This document shows, one piece after another, positions 1 to 8,726 of a DNA stretch of 64,000 nt; position 1 is the first letter of the stretch, and the number at the start of each line of letters is the position of its first letter. A program made the translations under genes and the position numbers. The stretch is taken from contig NZ_JAEHFY010000018.1 in the NCBI RefSeq assembly GCF_016623585.1, positions 1 through 64,000 of the forward strand, given 5' to 3'. The notes beneath the pieces were generated by a model. That model was not told where the DNA came from and did no database searches. It saw only the letters and a program-made list of their open reading frames with translations. This stretch comes from Pedobacter segetis. Lineage in GTDB: Bacteria; Bacteroidota; Bacteroidia; Sphingobacteriales; Sphingobacteriaceae.

Positions 1-357
1 ATAGAAATCATTACCAATCAGATGTCTTGGACAGCAAACACCATCAGTGAGCTTTATAAAAGCAGATGGCAGATCGAAATCTTTTTTAGGGAGATAAAAC
101 AGAACCTGCATATCAAATCCTTTATCGGGACTACAGAAAATGCCGTGATGATACAGATATGGACAGCCTTGATCACCATCCTCATCCTTAAGGCACTTAA
201 GGCAATGGCCAAGTATGGCTGGCAACTATCGAACCTCATCGCCTTTATCAGGCTTAACATATTTGTGAAGATAAACCTGCAGAACTGGCTCGATCGGCCT
301 TTTGAAGAACCCGACGAGCTGAAAGACAAACAGGTTGTTCAGGGGGTTCTTTTCTGA
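1..357 (+). mobile_element. IS4-family transposase, C-terminal part (cut by window start)
   Basis: The reading frame is open from base 1 to the TGA at 355-357, so this is the C-terminal end of a larger transposase whose start lies outside the window. It carries the IS4-type YREK signature, Y-x2-R-x3-E-x6-K, in YKSRWQIEIFFREIK; the glutamate is the third residue of the DDE catalytic triad. This is followed by a hydrophobic segment (MIQIWTALITILILKAL) usual near the end of these enzymes. The transposase would move its own insertion sequence by cut-and-paste. Whether the element is intact cannot be judged because the left end is missing. Family call is firm, subfamily unknown. Confidence 0.88.
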
Positions 358-410
358 AATGTCATAATTGCACCCATATAATCATCAACAACACGTATTC
401 TTACTCTATT

Positions 411-433
411 CCTAAACGTTTAGGACAGTATTG
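411..433. repeat. Possible right terminal inverted repeat of the IS
   Basis: A 14-base palindrome, CCTAAACGTTTAGG (411-424), followed by ACAGTATTG, lies about 55 bases after the transposase stop. Its position and the GGACAGT-type sequence fit the end of an IS4-family element. The left end is outside the window, so the match between ends cannot be tested here. Confidence 0.35.
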
Positions 434-441
434 ATTAAATA

Positions 442-1323
442 TTAGTCAAAACGGGCTCCAGAAACAAATATCATAGAATTTACCACTTGTGTATGGGAAG
501 CGTACATACCCCATCTAAATTTATTATTACCGGTCGGTCTGTTGAATGAGCCAGTCGCTACAAGAGCATCATTTATATAACATTCCCAGTCTTTACCATT
601 ATCTCTAACCTTACAATCAAAAGATTTTCCGACCATATTTCTTAATACGATTATAGTTTCGGAGGCTGGCAAAGTTCTATCATCAAGGGCAACATTCCCA
701 GTTGAAGAAGTTGTTAGCTGAAAAGCCCAGTCATTATCAGAGTTTTTATCTTGGAAAATAACAACACCCTTAGGATCTGTTTTTACTAGCGTGTAATGAG
801 CATAAAATGTATGCCATACGTTTGGGTTGTAAGTCCAACTTATACCACTAAAAGCTTCAATTCTTGGGTGTTCTCCACGTTTATCTATAATGGAATTTTC
901 GCCTTCAAAAAGTCTAAAAATTTGCGTATTACCATCTACCTGCCACCATCTTTTGAATTTTGGAGCGTCGGTGGCCGAGATATAGGTATCTGTTAATGTA
1001 TGTATATTAATATTTTGAGACATAGGTGTTGCACCATAACCAACTTCCACAAGCGCATTATTAACATTAATGGTAGAGCCGTCAACGGAAGCTGTTTTTG
1101 GGGTTAGTTTTAAAGTTGAATATGGTGGATTTGTTCCGGTTTCTGTATATAATGTTGTACTAGAAGTACCTGAACCTCCTGTGCCATCACCTGTACCATT
1201 ACCATCTGCCTGTCCGGGGATGTATTCTGGAACTGGAAGACTTTCTTTTTTGTTACAAGAGTTGAAAACTAGTAAACTAGCCATTAACGAAAGTGCAATA
1301 TTCTTTTTGATGTGGGTTTTCAT
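442..1323 (-). CDS. Lipoprotein with jelly-roll lyase-like or glycan-binding domain
   Basis: A 293-residue protein with a lipoprotein signal ending in LLVFNSC-NKKE, then a Gly/Ser/Thr-rich linker (about residues 38-60) typical of surface-exposed Bacteroidota lipoproteins. The rest (about 65-293) is beta-rich and contains QIFRLFEGENSI, RPRIEA-like HPRIEAF and YASHTQVVNS. These are reminiscent of concanavalin/jelly-roll polysaccharide lyases or lectin domains, but I cannot assign a family. It is separated by 314 bases from the sulfatase upstream on the same strand and is probably part of the same degradation locus. Likely role: binding or cleaving an acidic glycan at the cell surface. The function is inferred mainly from context. 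Confidence 0.6.
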   Translation of the reverse strand: MKTHIKKNIALSLMASLLVFNSCNKKESLPVPEYIPGQADGNGTGDGTGGSGTSSTTLYTETGTNPPYSTLKLTPKTASVDGSTINVNNALVEVGYGATPMSQNINIHTLTDTYISATDAPKFKRWWQVDGNTQIFRLFEGENSIIDKRGEHPRIEAFSGISWTYNPNVWHTFYAHYTLVKTDPKGVVIFQDKNSDNDWAFQLTTSSTGNVALDDRTLPASETIIVLRNMVGKSFDCKVRDNGKDWECYINDALVATGSFNRPTGNNKFRWGMYASHTQVVNSMIFVSGARFD

Positions 1324-1637
1324 CTTTTTTAAATACTTTATTATTGGTTTATAATTGAACTATAATAGTTAAGCGAAAAATTAGAGCTGAATGAAAAAGT
1401 CAAATATTAATTTTTTCAATTTTAATGCAGTCTATAACTTTCGGTCGTTCAAATGTAGTTCTTAATTAGAAAACAGAAATTTATTAAAATGATAAAATCG
1501 TCCATTTTAGATGTAATTCTGCTTATAATTGTTGTTCTAACACCAAAACTCCTAAAATATTAAATAACAAATAATCCTAATATCCCATACATCTGGATGT
1601 AGATTATTAATTGCCCTAAACAAGAAATTGACTTAGT
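1324..1637. other. Intergenic stretch, nothing recognisable
   Basis: These 314 AT-rich bases separate the jelly-roll lipoprotein gene from the sulfatase gene. I see no gene, RNA or clear terminator. The length suggests the lipoprotein gene has its own promoter. Confidence 0.6.
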
Positions 1638-3086
1638 TTAAAAAACTTTTTTACTATCCATATATTCTTTTTTTGGCACTCCATGTAGCTCCTTCAGTTC
1701 TTTATACCTATTTCTTAATTTTTGTAACTCAAGTTTATATTTTGATTCTTTTGCGAGGTTGGTGGTCTCATGCGGGTCAAATTGAATATCAAATAGTTCT
1801 TCGTAATCGTTTTCAATATAGTTCATATATTTAAATCTGGAAGTTACCACCCCTTCTTGACGAGGTAATTTCAGACCTCCTAAAAAATAGTATTGATAAA
1901 AGAAATCTTTTCTTTGGGGGATTTTGTTTTCCAACATGCTAAACAAATCTACTCCCTGCATTTGGTCTGGTGCTTTAATGCCCGCCATCGCTAAAATTGT
2001 TGGTGCAATGTCAATATTCAATGCTATTTGTTGCGCTTTGTATTGTTTAATTTTGTCTGGCGTGTTAGGATTGTAAATTAGTAGTGGCACTCTAACAGAT
2101 TCCTCATATCCCCACCATTTACCTTCCATACCATGTTCGCCTAAAAACATTCCATTATCACCCATCAGAATAATTACCGTATTATCTGCAATTCCCAGCT
2201 TTTTTAGTTTTTCCCTCATCTTACCAATCGCATCATCAACACCGGTAATTAAACGGTAATAATTTTTCACATTTTCTTGATAAAGATCTGGAGTTCCAAA
2301 TAAGCCTTTCCACCTAGCTCTGCCAAAGTTGGTGTCCGTTTGGAAAAAAGGAGGAAACTGCTTCCAGTATTTTGGTTCGGCAGTTACCGGTATTGGAATG
2401 GTAACATCCTTATAATAATCTTTGTATTTAGGTTGGATAACGTAAGTTGGTGGATTACCATCCTGCTCATGCGGTGCTTTAAAACTTACCGACAGGCAAA
2501 ACGGTTTTTGATCTTTTCCATAAGTAGAAAGAAAATCTTGAATAGCGTTGCTTAGCGTATCTGTATCGTGAATCAGTTTTCCATTTTTTCCTTTGATTAC
2601 GTAATCTGGCTGAGTTTTTTCTCCAGCTTCTGAATTTACAAAAAAATCGAACAACTGTAATGGCGGATGCGTTCCAACTCCAAATTTACCGATAAAGCCA
2701 GTATTATAACCAGCGTTTTTTAACAATACAGGATAAGAGTTAGCGAGTGCTTCAGGCGATAAGTCAGTATTAAAATCATTAATATGATGTTTAGATTCGT
2801 ACTGCCCCGTTAAAATACTGGCTCTGCTTACGCAACAAATAGAAGTGGTAACATAAGCGTTTTGAAACAAAACACCATCGTTTGCTAGTTTGTCCATGTT
2901 GGGAGTTTGGATAATTGAATTACCCATTGCTCCCATTGCATCCCATCTCTGGTCATCTGTTAAAAGAAAGATAATGTTTGGCTGGTTTTTTTCTTTTTTT
3001 GCAATTGCTTGCTGCGAAAATCCTTTAAAAGGGATTAGTGAGGAAATAACCATTGATGCAAGGATGCAGAAATGTGACTTTTTCAT
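1638..3086 (-). CDS. Secreted S1-family sulfatase
   Basis: A 482-residue arylsulfatase-type enzyme that would remove sulfate esters from a polysaccharide or its oligosaccharides. It has an export signal (MKKSHFCILASMVISSLIPFKGFSQ), the N-terminal metal-binding LLTDDQRWDA (about 41-50) and the formylglycine site CCVSRASILTG starting at Cys84. It also has the second metal-binding block GDNGMFLGEHGMEGKWWGYE. The formylglycine motif has Val where Pro or Ala is usual (C-x-P/A-S-R). Its start codon directly abuts the stop of the GH105 gene upstream (TAAATG), so the two are translationally linked. The partner enzymes suggest a sulfated, uronic-acid-containing glycan. The S1 subfamily is not assigned. 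Confidence 0.93.
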   Translation of the reverse strand: MKKSHFCILASMVISSLIPFKGFSQQAIAKKEKNQPNIIFLLTDDQRWDAMGAMGNSIIQTPNMDKLANDGVLFQNAYVTTSICCVSRASILTGQYESKHHINDFNTDLSPEALANSYPVLLKNAGYNTGFIGKFGVGTHPPLQLFDFFVNSEAGEKTQPDYVIKGKNGKLIHDTDTLSNAIQDFLSTYGKDQKPFCLSVSFKAPHEQDGNPPTYVIQPKYKDYYKDVTIPIPVTAEPKYWKQFPPFFQTDTNFGRARWKGLFGTPDLYQENVKNYYRLITGVDDAIGKMREKLKKLGIADNTVIILMGDNGMFLGEHGMEGKWWGYEESVRVPLLIYNPNTPDKIKQYKAQQIALNIDIAPTILAMAGIKAPDQMQGVDLFSMLENKIPQRKDFFYQYYFLGGLKLPRQEGVVTSRFKYMNYIENDYEELFDIQFDPHETTNLAKESKYKLELQKLRNRYKELKELHGVPKKEYMDSKKVF

Positions 3087-4196
3087 TTAATTTAGATTTA
3101 AGATTTCGCTACCAGCCATTAAAAAAGCTCCTGTTCCAAAGTTTTGCCAGCTTTCTGAATCTGCAGGCTTGGGATCGAAGCCTATGTTTTGTACCCAACC
3201 TACTTTTCCATTTGGTTCTTGGCATTTCAATAACGCTGTCCAGGCTTTAGTAACGCATGGCTGATAATCGGTTTTGCTTAACAGGCCATTGTTCACTCCC
3301 CAAGCTAAGGCATAAGTGAAAAGTCCACTTCCACTCACTTCGCCGTGGTCAAAAGATTCAGGAGAAAGCAAACTAGTTTTCCATAAACCGCCATCTTGTT
3401 GTAAGCCTTTTATCCTTTCTGACATTTCTTTAAAAAGGTTCTCGTAGAAAGGACGGATAGGATAATCTTTAGGTAAATCGGTTAAAAGTAATGCTAAGCC
3501 CGCCAAAACCCAACCGTTTCCACGCGACCAAAATATCTTGTTCCCGTTATCTTCTTTCTTATCTGTTGATTCGCCTGTCCATAAAAAACGTCCGTCTCTT
3601 GCAAACAGATGTTCCTTTTTATCATATAAAAGATCGTAAGTTTCCATATAATATTTATCCATCTCTTTTAGATAACTATCATCTCTTTCCAACTTTGCAT
3701 AGGCAGCTATAACTGGAGGAGCCATAAAAAGAGCATCGCACCACCACCATAGTATCTTTTTCTCATCGGTTTTTGACCCATTTTTCCATGAATAATCTTT
3801 ATACAAATGATCATTTATTATTTTGGCAGTTGGTTCCAGGTTAGCCTGTTCGCCGATATATTTTAAATAGATATAACTGTAACAGATTGCTAAATCATCC
3901 GCATTATAAAAACGCTCCCAAGGTTGCCAGTTATTTCTTTTAGCCATTGCCTTTAAAGCGTCCAGATATTCTTTACTTCCTGTTACCTCATTTGCTTTAA
4001 CCACTCCTGTGTAATAAGCTCCATTGGTCCAATCGGTAGGAGATTTTGCTTGAATGGGATTTGCTTCTTGCCATTTTAGGGCTTTTAACATTGCTGTATT
4101 AGGGCTCTCTTTACCTATCTTTTGATGAGTTTTACAAGACGGTAAAATTATAATGGTAAAAAATATTATCGTGTATCGGAATGTTAACCTTTGCAT
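3087..4196 (-). CDS. GH105/GH88 unsaturated glycuronyl hydrolase, lipoprotein
   Basis: A 369-residue (alpha/alpha)6-barrel hydrolase. These enzymes hydrate the 4,5-unsaturated uronic acid that a polysaccharide lyase leaves on the non-reducing end and so release it. The signal sequence ends in [11 protein letters not shown], a lipobox, so it should be membrane-anchored in periplasm or outer membrane. Family hallmarks are [12 protein letters not shown] (about 57-68), the [14 protein letters not shown] block with the catalytic-type Asp, [29 protein letters not shown] and [16 protein letters not shown]. It lies three bases after the lyase gene and abuts the sulfatase gene, forming one operon. GH105 is favoured over GH88 from the motif set, without certainty. 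Confidence 0.9.
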   Translation of the reverse strand: MQRLTFRYTIIFFTIIILPSCKTHQKIGKESPNTAMLKALKWQEANPIQAKSPTDWTNGAYYTGVVKANEVTGSKEYLDALKAMAKRNNWQPWERFYNADDLAICYSYIYLKYIGEQANLEPTAKIINDHLYKDYSWKNGSKTDEKKILWWWCDALFMAPPVIAAYAKLERDDSYLKEMDKYYMETYDLLYDKKEHLFARDGRFLWTGESTDKKEDNGNKIFWSRGNGWVLAGLALLLTDLPKDYPIRPFYENLFKEMSERIKGLQQDGGLWKTSLLSPESFDHGEVSGSGLFTYALAWGVNNGLLSKTDYQPCVTKAWTALLKCQEPNGKVGWVQNIGFDPKPADSESWQNFGTGAFLMAGSEILNLN

Positions 4197-4199
4197 AAT

Positions 4200-6818
4200 T
4201 TATTGTTTTGTGAATACCTGGATAATGTTATAGTTTTCTGGATTACTGATTTTTAATTTTGCATCCGATGTCAAATGAGCGACGTCGTCCGTTATCTCTA
4301 GGCTCAATGCAATTGGAGAAGTTTGTTCGGAAGTGATCTCCCATTTATTGTAAGTAAAACGACTTCCACTACCTATGTAAAGAGATTGAATTTTATTAAG
4401 TTGATTTAAAGTTAATACCGCGTACCGCCCAGTGAATTTGATAGCTAAATTTTGATCTTTAAACACTGAACTATCAGTATCTTGAGTAATAATAATTTGT
4501 TTAATTTTTTTATTTTTTATTTCACTTTCTACTATAAATCCTTTAAAAACGCCAGCTTGTTTGATACTTTTTACCGATTTCACACTCCCTTCGTTCGCTA
4601 TACCAGAGTAGGGCTCATAAATTAGAGCAAAAGGTGCATCCCAGGCTTCTCCATTTTTACGGATATCTAATGTGGGTGTTGGCTTTTTAGCATAAGCGAC
4701 TGGAGCTTCATCCGTTATAGGTGCGCTCACTTTGGTATATTCCCTGCCATTTTCTGCGGGAATAAAAAGTTTCATGCTTACTCCGTTTTGACCCAGAGAT
4801 TTTGCCGTGAAGACTACATCTACCTGTTTATCATATGAGCCTGAAGTTTCTACGTTTTTAAAATAGTGCCATCCGGGATTTTTAAATGATTTATTATTTT
4901 TCCATGTTGCGCTGGCATTAGCCATGTATCTATTTTCATCAGATTGCAAACGGAAACTTTTATCCGCTGGTAAAAAACTTAAGAAATCCCCTATGTTGTG
5001 ATAGATGTAATCATGATATTGATTTGGTATGGATGATTTTGATTTATAAACATCTACATAGTAACCAGTACTGGGCGATGTGCGAACAATGGCTAAAGTC
5101 CGCAACTGTTTTGCTTCCGCTTGGTCGCCCTTGTTGTCTACAAAACTCGTGATACTAAACGAATTGTTTGGTGAAACGGGTGATACAAAATATTGAGGCT
5201 CAATTGCTTCTTTTATAACAGTGTTGATTGCATTATTTGCCCATTCCCCTTCTCCTCTAGATGCACCATTTACAATTACTGTGTTGCTTCCTGCAAACAA
5301 GCGGTAATAATTTTCATGAATTTCTGAACGGTATTGTGACCTACCGGCTTTTGCGCCCAAAACATAGCCTCGCCCGTATAATTCAATGTTCATTCCAGAA
5401 GCATGGCCATGTACAAAAGCGCCTCCACCAACAAACAACATCAAACCGTCTTCGGGTTTACGAGTAGTGCTTAAATTTCTTTGAATGGATATACCGGCGA
5501 AAGGCAAACCATTAGTGGTAGGCTTAGGATAGTTTTTTGTATCGCCTTTAACGTCTCCGCTTGCCCATAGCAATTGTAGGGGTTCATCAAAATATGGATA
5601 AGGTTTATAAGATCTTTTACCTAATTTCGCCCTATCATAATTGTCATGCTCAATCCCAGAATTGATTAAGGATCCAAATTGAGCTAAGTTTTTCTTGTCG
5701 CCACTAAGCTTTGCTAAATAATATTCAATTTCGAAACTACCGTAATATCTTGAGAATTCTCTGTGTCCGTCCCCAAATTGGATGGTTTGTTTGCTATTTG
5801 GATAAGTTAGATAATAAGGAAGTGTGATTGCGTTTGCTATTTGCGGATATTTTTTACCTAAGGCTAAAGACGGATAGATTTTGGTTAGCATCGTCATTAA
5901 ATAGGTTGTTAAACCTGTTACACCGCCTGAATAATTTAGGCTCTCAGGCCAACCGCCACTTTCCTTATAAACTTTAGCAACTTTAGCTAAAGCATCTTGG
6001 TGTGGAGTGTTTTTTTGGAGATAATATGTAAGTAAACTGTCTCTTTCTATACTACTATCTAATGCCAGTATATTCCCAACTAAACTAGGTGATTCCAGGA
6101 CTGGCCAATTACAATCAATCAGCCCATGATTCAATGCTAAATCAATGTAAGTTTTAAATACCTTTTCAGCTTCTGAAATTTCAATTTTGTCCTGAGTATC
6201 GGACTCAAAATTATACGCTGTTCCTCCTTTTTTGATAAATGGTACAATAAAATCATAGAGAATTGGTAATTGAGCACCTATCTCTCTCGCCTCTCTCAAA
6301 TGATTATCCTGATAAAGCCAACCACCATTGGTTTTTTCAATAGATGGCTTTATTTGTAATAAGGCTTTCATAAACGTGTAAAACACCGAAGCACTATACT
6401 TAGCATACTTTTCTTCTCCAGTCAAATAATAAACTATTCCGCAATCAATACCGGTTTTTAAATAATATTGAAATTTATCTCGTTTGCTATCAGCGTCTTT
6501 ATCTGTTTCTAATATATATTGAAACGGAGGTATCTTGTTTGTTTCCGATTTGCTGAGATCAAATGGTAACCCGCTTAGATAAGATTTAGGATTTTTGATA
6601 TAATTGTCAACATCAGGTTCAATCCTTTGTTTAAATTCCTTGAAATATTCACTTGCCCATTCTTTAGAGTGTATTTTATTAATGATCGCTTCTTTGTCGT
6701 TTGGCGACACCCAAATTAAAGGCCGAACAGTATTTTGTGCTAAAAGCGTATTTTGGAAACCGAAACCAATAATTATAATTAGAAAAGTGATAATTTTTAC
6801 GGTTTTTTGATTAATCAT
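4200..6818 (-). CDS. Heparinase II/III-like polysaccharide lyase
   Basis: An 872-residue exported protein (signal MINQKTVKIITFLIIIIGFGFQNTLLAQ). The N-terminal two-thirds is alpha-rich with NGGWLYQDNHLREAREIG and QLPILYDF; the C-terminal third is beta-rich. The heparinase II/III signature region HGHASGMNIELYGRG, followed by YRSEIHENYYRLFAGSNTVIVNG, supplies the His and Tyr residues expected for beta-elimination of uronic-acid polysaccharides. It is the first gene of the lyase-GH105-sulfatase operon and would make the unsaturated oligosaccharides used by GH105. Candidate families include ulvan-type (PL40-like) and other heparinase II/III-fold lyases. Substrate is inferred only from neighbours, including the GH106-like remnant, which hints at rhamnose. 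Confidence 0.88.
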   Translation of the reverse strand: MINQKTVKIITFLIIIIGFGFQNTLLAQNTVRPLIWVSPNDKEAIINKIHSKEWASEYFKEFKQRIEPDVDNYIKNPKSYLSGLPFDLSKSETNKIPPFQYILETDKDADSKRDKFQYYLKTGIDCGIVYYLTGEEKYAKYSASVFYTFMKALLQIKPSIEKTNGGWLYQDNHLREAREIGAQLPILYDFIVPFIKKGGTAYNFESDTQDKIEISEAEKVFKTYIDLALNHGLIDCNWPVLESPSLVGNILALDSSIERDSLLTYYLQKNTPHQDALAKVAKVYKESGGWPESLNYSGGVTGLTTYLMTMLTKIYPSLALGKKYPQIANAITLPYYLTYPNSKQTIQFGDGHREFSRYYGSFEIEYYLAKLSGDKKNLAQFGSLINSGIEHDNYDRAKLGKRSYKPYPYFDEPLQLLWASGDVKGDTKNYPKPTTNGLPFAGISIQRNLSTTRKPEDGLMLFVGGGAFVHGHASGMNIELYGRGYVLGAKAGRSQYRSEIHENYYRLFAGSNTVIVNGASRGEGEWANNAINTVIKEAIEPQYFVSPVSPNNSFSITSFVDNKGDQAEAKQLRTLAIVRTSPSTGYYVDVYKSKSSIPNQYHDYIYHNIGDFLSFLPADKSFRLQSDENRYMANASATWKNNKSFKNPGWHYFKNVETSGSYDKQVDVVFTAKSLGQNGVSMKLFIPAENGREYTKVSAPITDEAPVAYAKKPTPTLDIRKNGEAWDAPFALIYEPYSGIANEGSVKSVKSIKQAGVFKGFIVESEIKNKKIKQIIITQDTDSSVFKDQNLAIKFTGRYAVLTLNQLNKIQSLYIGSGSRFTYNKWEITSEQTSPIALSLEITDDVAHLTSDAKLKISNPENYNIIQVFTKQ

Positions 6819-7604
6819 TATTTATAACTGAAATTTAATATTTGCCAACGTTACAACTCAAGTTTTCCATTAGTTCAGAATTGATGCATAAATGAAAATT
6901 TTGCGTCTTTGATTTAGAGTATTTGAATTTTTACGGGGAAAAGTCGGGAACAAGAAAAATTTAGTTTAAAAAGCCACAAAATCTTAAAATTGCTTTTTGG
7001 ACAATATCCGTACTAACGTAAAAAATAGAAATTCAGCATCTGATTAACTTCCTCATGCGAATAAGTTAATCTTACCTTATAACCAGATAATTGATTATCA
7101 CTCGGTTCAAATTTACTTTAACGAAATCTAACAATTGTACAAATAAGTTGTAAAATTCTCCAAAATACAACTCACTTTCAAAGCTCAATATTTTATTTAA
7201 AATACTACTATTCATATTGTTATAAGTTGTTATAAAATATTATTAAGGCTTTATAGGCTTCTTCCGTTACCATTAATGGTATATTAACGACTACAAGAGT
7301 TAAAATTTTCAACTTGCGATATTTTTTTATCTACAATTGAACGCACTAAAGTTTTGCTATGTTAAATGTTTCACATTCCAGTATAAAGAAAGTTGAATTT
7401 AGATTGGGTATTTACTGTACCTCTCTTTTAAAAAAATCCGCTTTCATCGGTAAAAACGGAAAATAATGCTTTAGAATAATGAAGATGAATACAGTTTTTT
7501 TTAGATAAAAGACACCGGTCATTCTAAAATTACCTTAGCCAACTATAGAATCAAAAATATTCTATAAAATTAAATAATATTCCAAAGACTGAAAATGGTA
7601 ATCC
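6819..7604. other. Long AT-rich spacer upstream of the lyase operon
   Basis: About 790 bases with no convincing open frame. It lies between the start of the lyase operon and the decayed GH106-like gene and probably contains the operon promoter and further decayed sequence. I could not recognise specific remnants here. Confidence 0.5.
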
Positions 7605-8042
7605 TACCCAGGCTCTATTCAAACTAGTGTCTATTGGTATTACCTGTACAGTAATATTTCTAAATAAGACGTAGTGAAAGATTTGTACGCAATGAAAAGC
7701 CAATGTATCAATCGGGCTTTTATTGGCAATATTGGTTATCCAAACACTACTACTTATTGCAAAATGATACTATTTTCAGATGAATGGTGGGAAATTTTAA
7801 ATACAGCATTAAAAACAGCAACAGAGCTGAAAATTAAGATTGAGGTTTTTAATAGCGCAGGTTAGAGCTAATCCGGAGGACAGTGGGTAAAACCCGAGCA
7901 AGCAATACGGTATGTTATGTTAACAGAATTAATGGTTTTGTGTAGAAAAAATATTAACATTAAATTATCCAAGCCCAAAGGTGATTTCTAGAACATATTC
8001 AAAATTGCCTATAAAACACCCGAAAATTATAAAGTTTTTTGA
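7605..8042 (+). pseudogene. Remnant of GH106-like alpha-L-rhamnosidase
   Basis: One reading frame over about 146 codons, with no indel, keeps GH106-type sequence: YWYYLYSNISK, then DVVKDLYAMKSQCINRAFI, then FSDEWWEILNTALKTATEL, VFNSAG, SGGQWVKPEQAIRYVMLTE, LSKPKGDF and AYKTPENYKVF. It is interrupted by in-frame stops at 7665 (TAA), 7863 (TAG, where the family usually has Trp), 7869 (TAA), 7989 (TAG) and 8040 (TGA). Family members are around a thousand residues; here only part of the N-terminal region is left. GH106 enzymes release alpha-L-rhamnose, so the remnant hints that the adjacent lyase/sulfatase locus once targeted a rhamnose-containing glycan. The frame and motifs are seen directly; the family name is from memory. 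Confidence 0.75.
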
Positions 8043-8045
8043 TAA

Positions 8046-8083
8046 ATAAAAAAAACCTGCAATCATTTGGTTTGCAGGTTTTT
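8046..8083. terminator. Bidirectional intrinsic terminator after tmRNA
   Basis: A perfect 10-base stem, AAACCTGCAA (8053-8062) with TTGCAGGTTT (8072-8081) and a 9-base loop. It is flanked by A-runs on the left and T's on the right, so it works on both strands. It sits just past the 3' end of the tmRNA. Confidence 0.85.
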
Positions 8084-8107
8084 AGCCGATTTTAATGTTT
8101 TGAAAAG

Positions 8108-8501
8108 TGGACCCGGAGGGATTCGAACCCTCGTCCAAACATGGGACCAGTTGCGCTTTCTACATGCTTACTTTATGTTTGATTTTCGAGAGCAACTTAG
8201 CCATAAACATCCTGGTTACTCCTTAGTTTCTTTGGTTTTCGAGAAAAGCCCGAAACTTACTTTTCCTTATTCCAGCATTTCTGTGCTTCCGTATCGATTG
8301 CCGCCAGACTTGGCCTTCGGGAAACATCTCGCTCATACTTCTAAAGTATGACTAAGCAATTTTAACTTGGTTAAAATTAAGCAGCAAGAGCGTAGTTATT
8401 TTCGCCTTTTGTGTTTTGAAGATCAATATTTAAGCGCTGAACCTTCATTGCGCTGCATGCTTACACACTTATCATCCATCCTGTCTATTCCGGTCGAGCC
8501 C
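8108..8501 (-). ncRNA. ssrA: tmRNA (transfer-messenger RNA)
   Basis: It rescues stalled ribosomes and tags the unfinished protein for degradation. On the minus strand the 5' end reads GGGCTCGACCGGAATAGACA. The 3' end has a T-arm, GAGGGTTCGAATCCCTC, followed by CGGGTCC. The acceptor stem GGGCUCG/CGGGUCC pairs over all 7 positions (with two G-U pairs), which sets the ends at 8501 and 8108 (discriminator A). CCA is not encoded, since the next bases are CTT. The tag reading frame at 8377-8406 encodes GENNYALAA, the tag type of Bacteroidota. Length about 394 nt. A plus-strand open frame over this region is spurious. Confidence 0.97.
8377..8406 (-). other. tmRNA tag reading frame (GENNYALAA)
   Basis: Codons GGC GAA AAT AAC TAC GCT CTT GCT GCT TAA within ssrA. 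The ALAA end is the degradation signal recognised by ClpXP-type proteases. Confidence 0.95.
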
Positions 8502-8726
8502 ATTTTTTTGAGTTCATTGGTTTATCAGTACCTGCAATACTTATGAAAGCCATTAGTAAAATGATTTCATAAGTTATGAACAGCTAAGAGCAATGATGTT
8601 TTGTAAAACCGATAAAACTTTCTTTCATCGGCACAACAAAAGTACCAAAATAAACTGGAGCCAAAAGAACTAATTTATTCAAACTCTTGTAAACTTTATC
8701 AACTAATGAAACAATGATTAATTCAG

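Noticed and set aside
8067-8351. Plus-strand 94-residue open frame
   Set aside because: It lies on the opposite strand of tmRNA; its GPGGIRTL start is the translated T-arm, a known false gene pattern.
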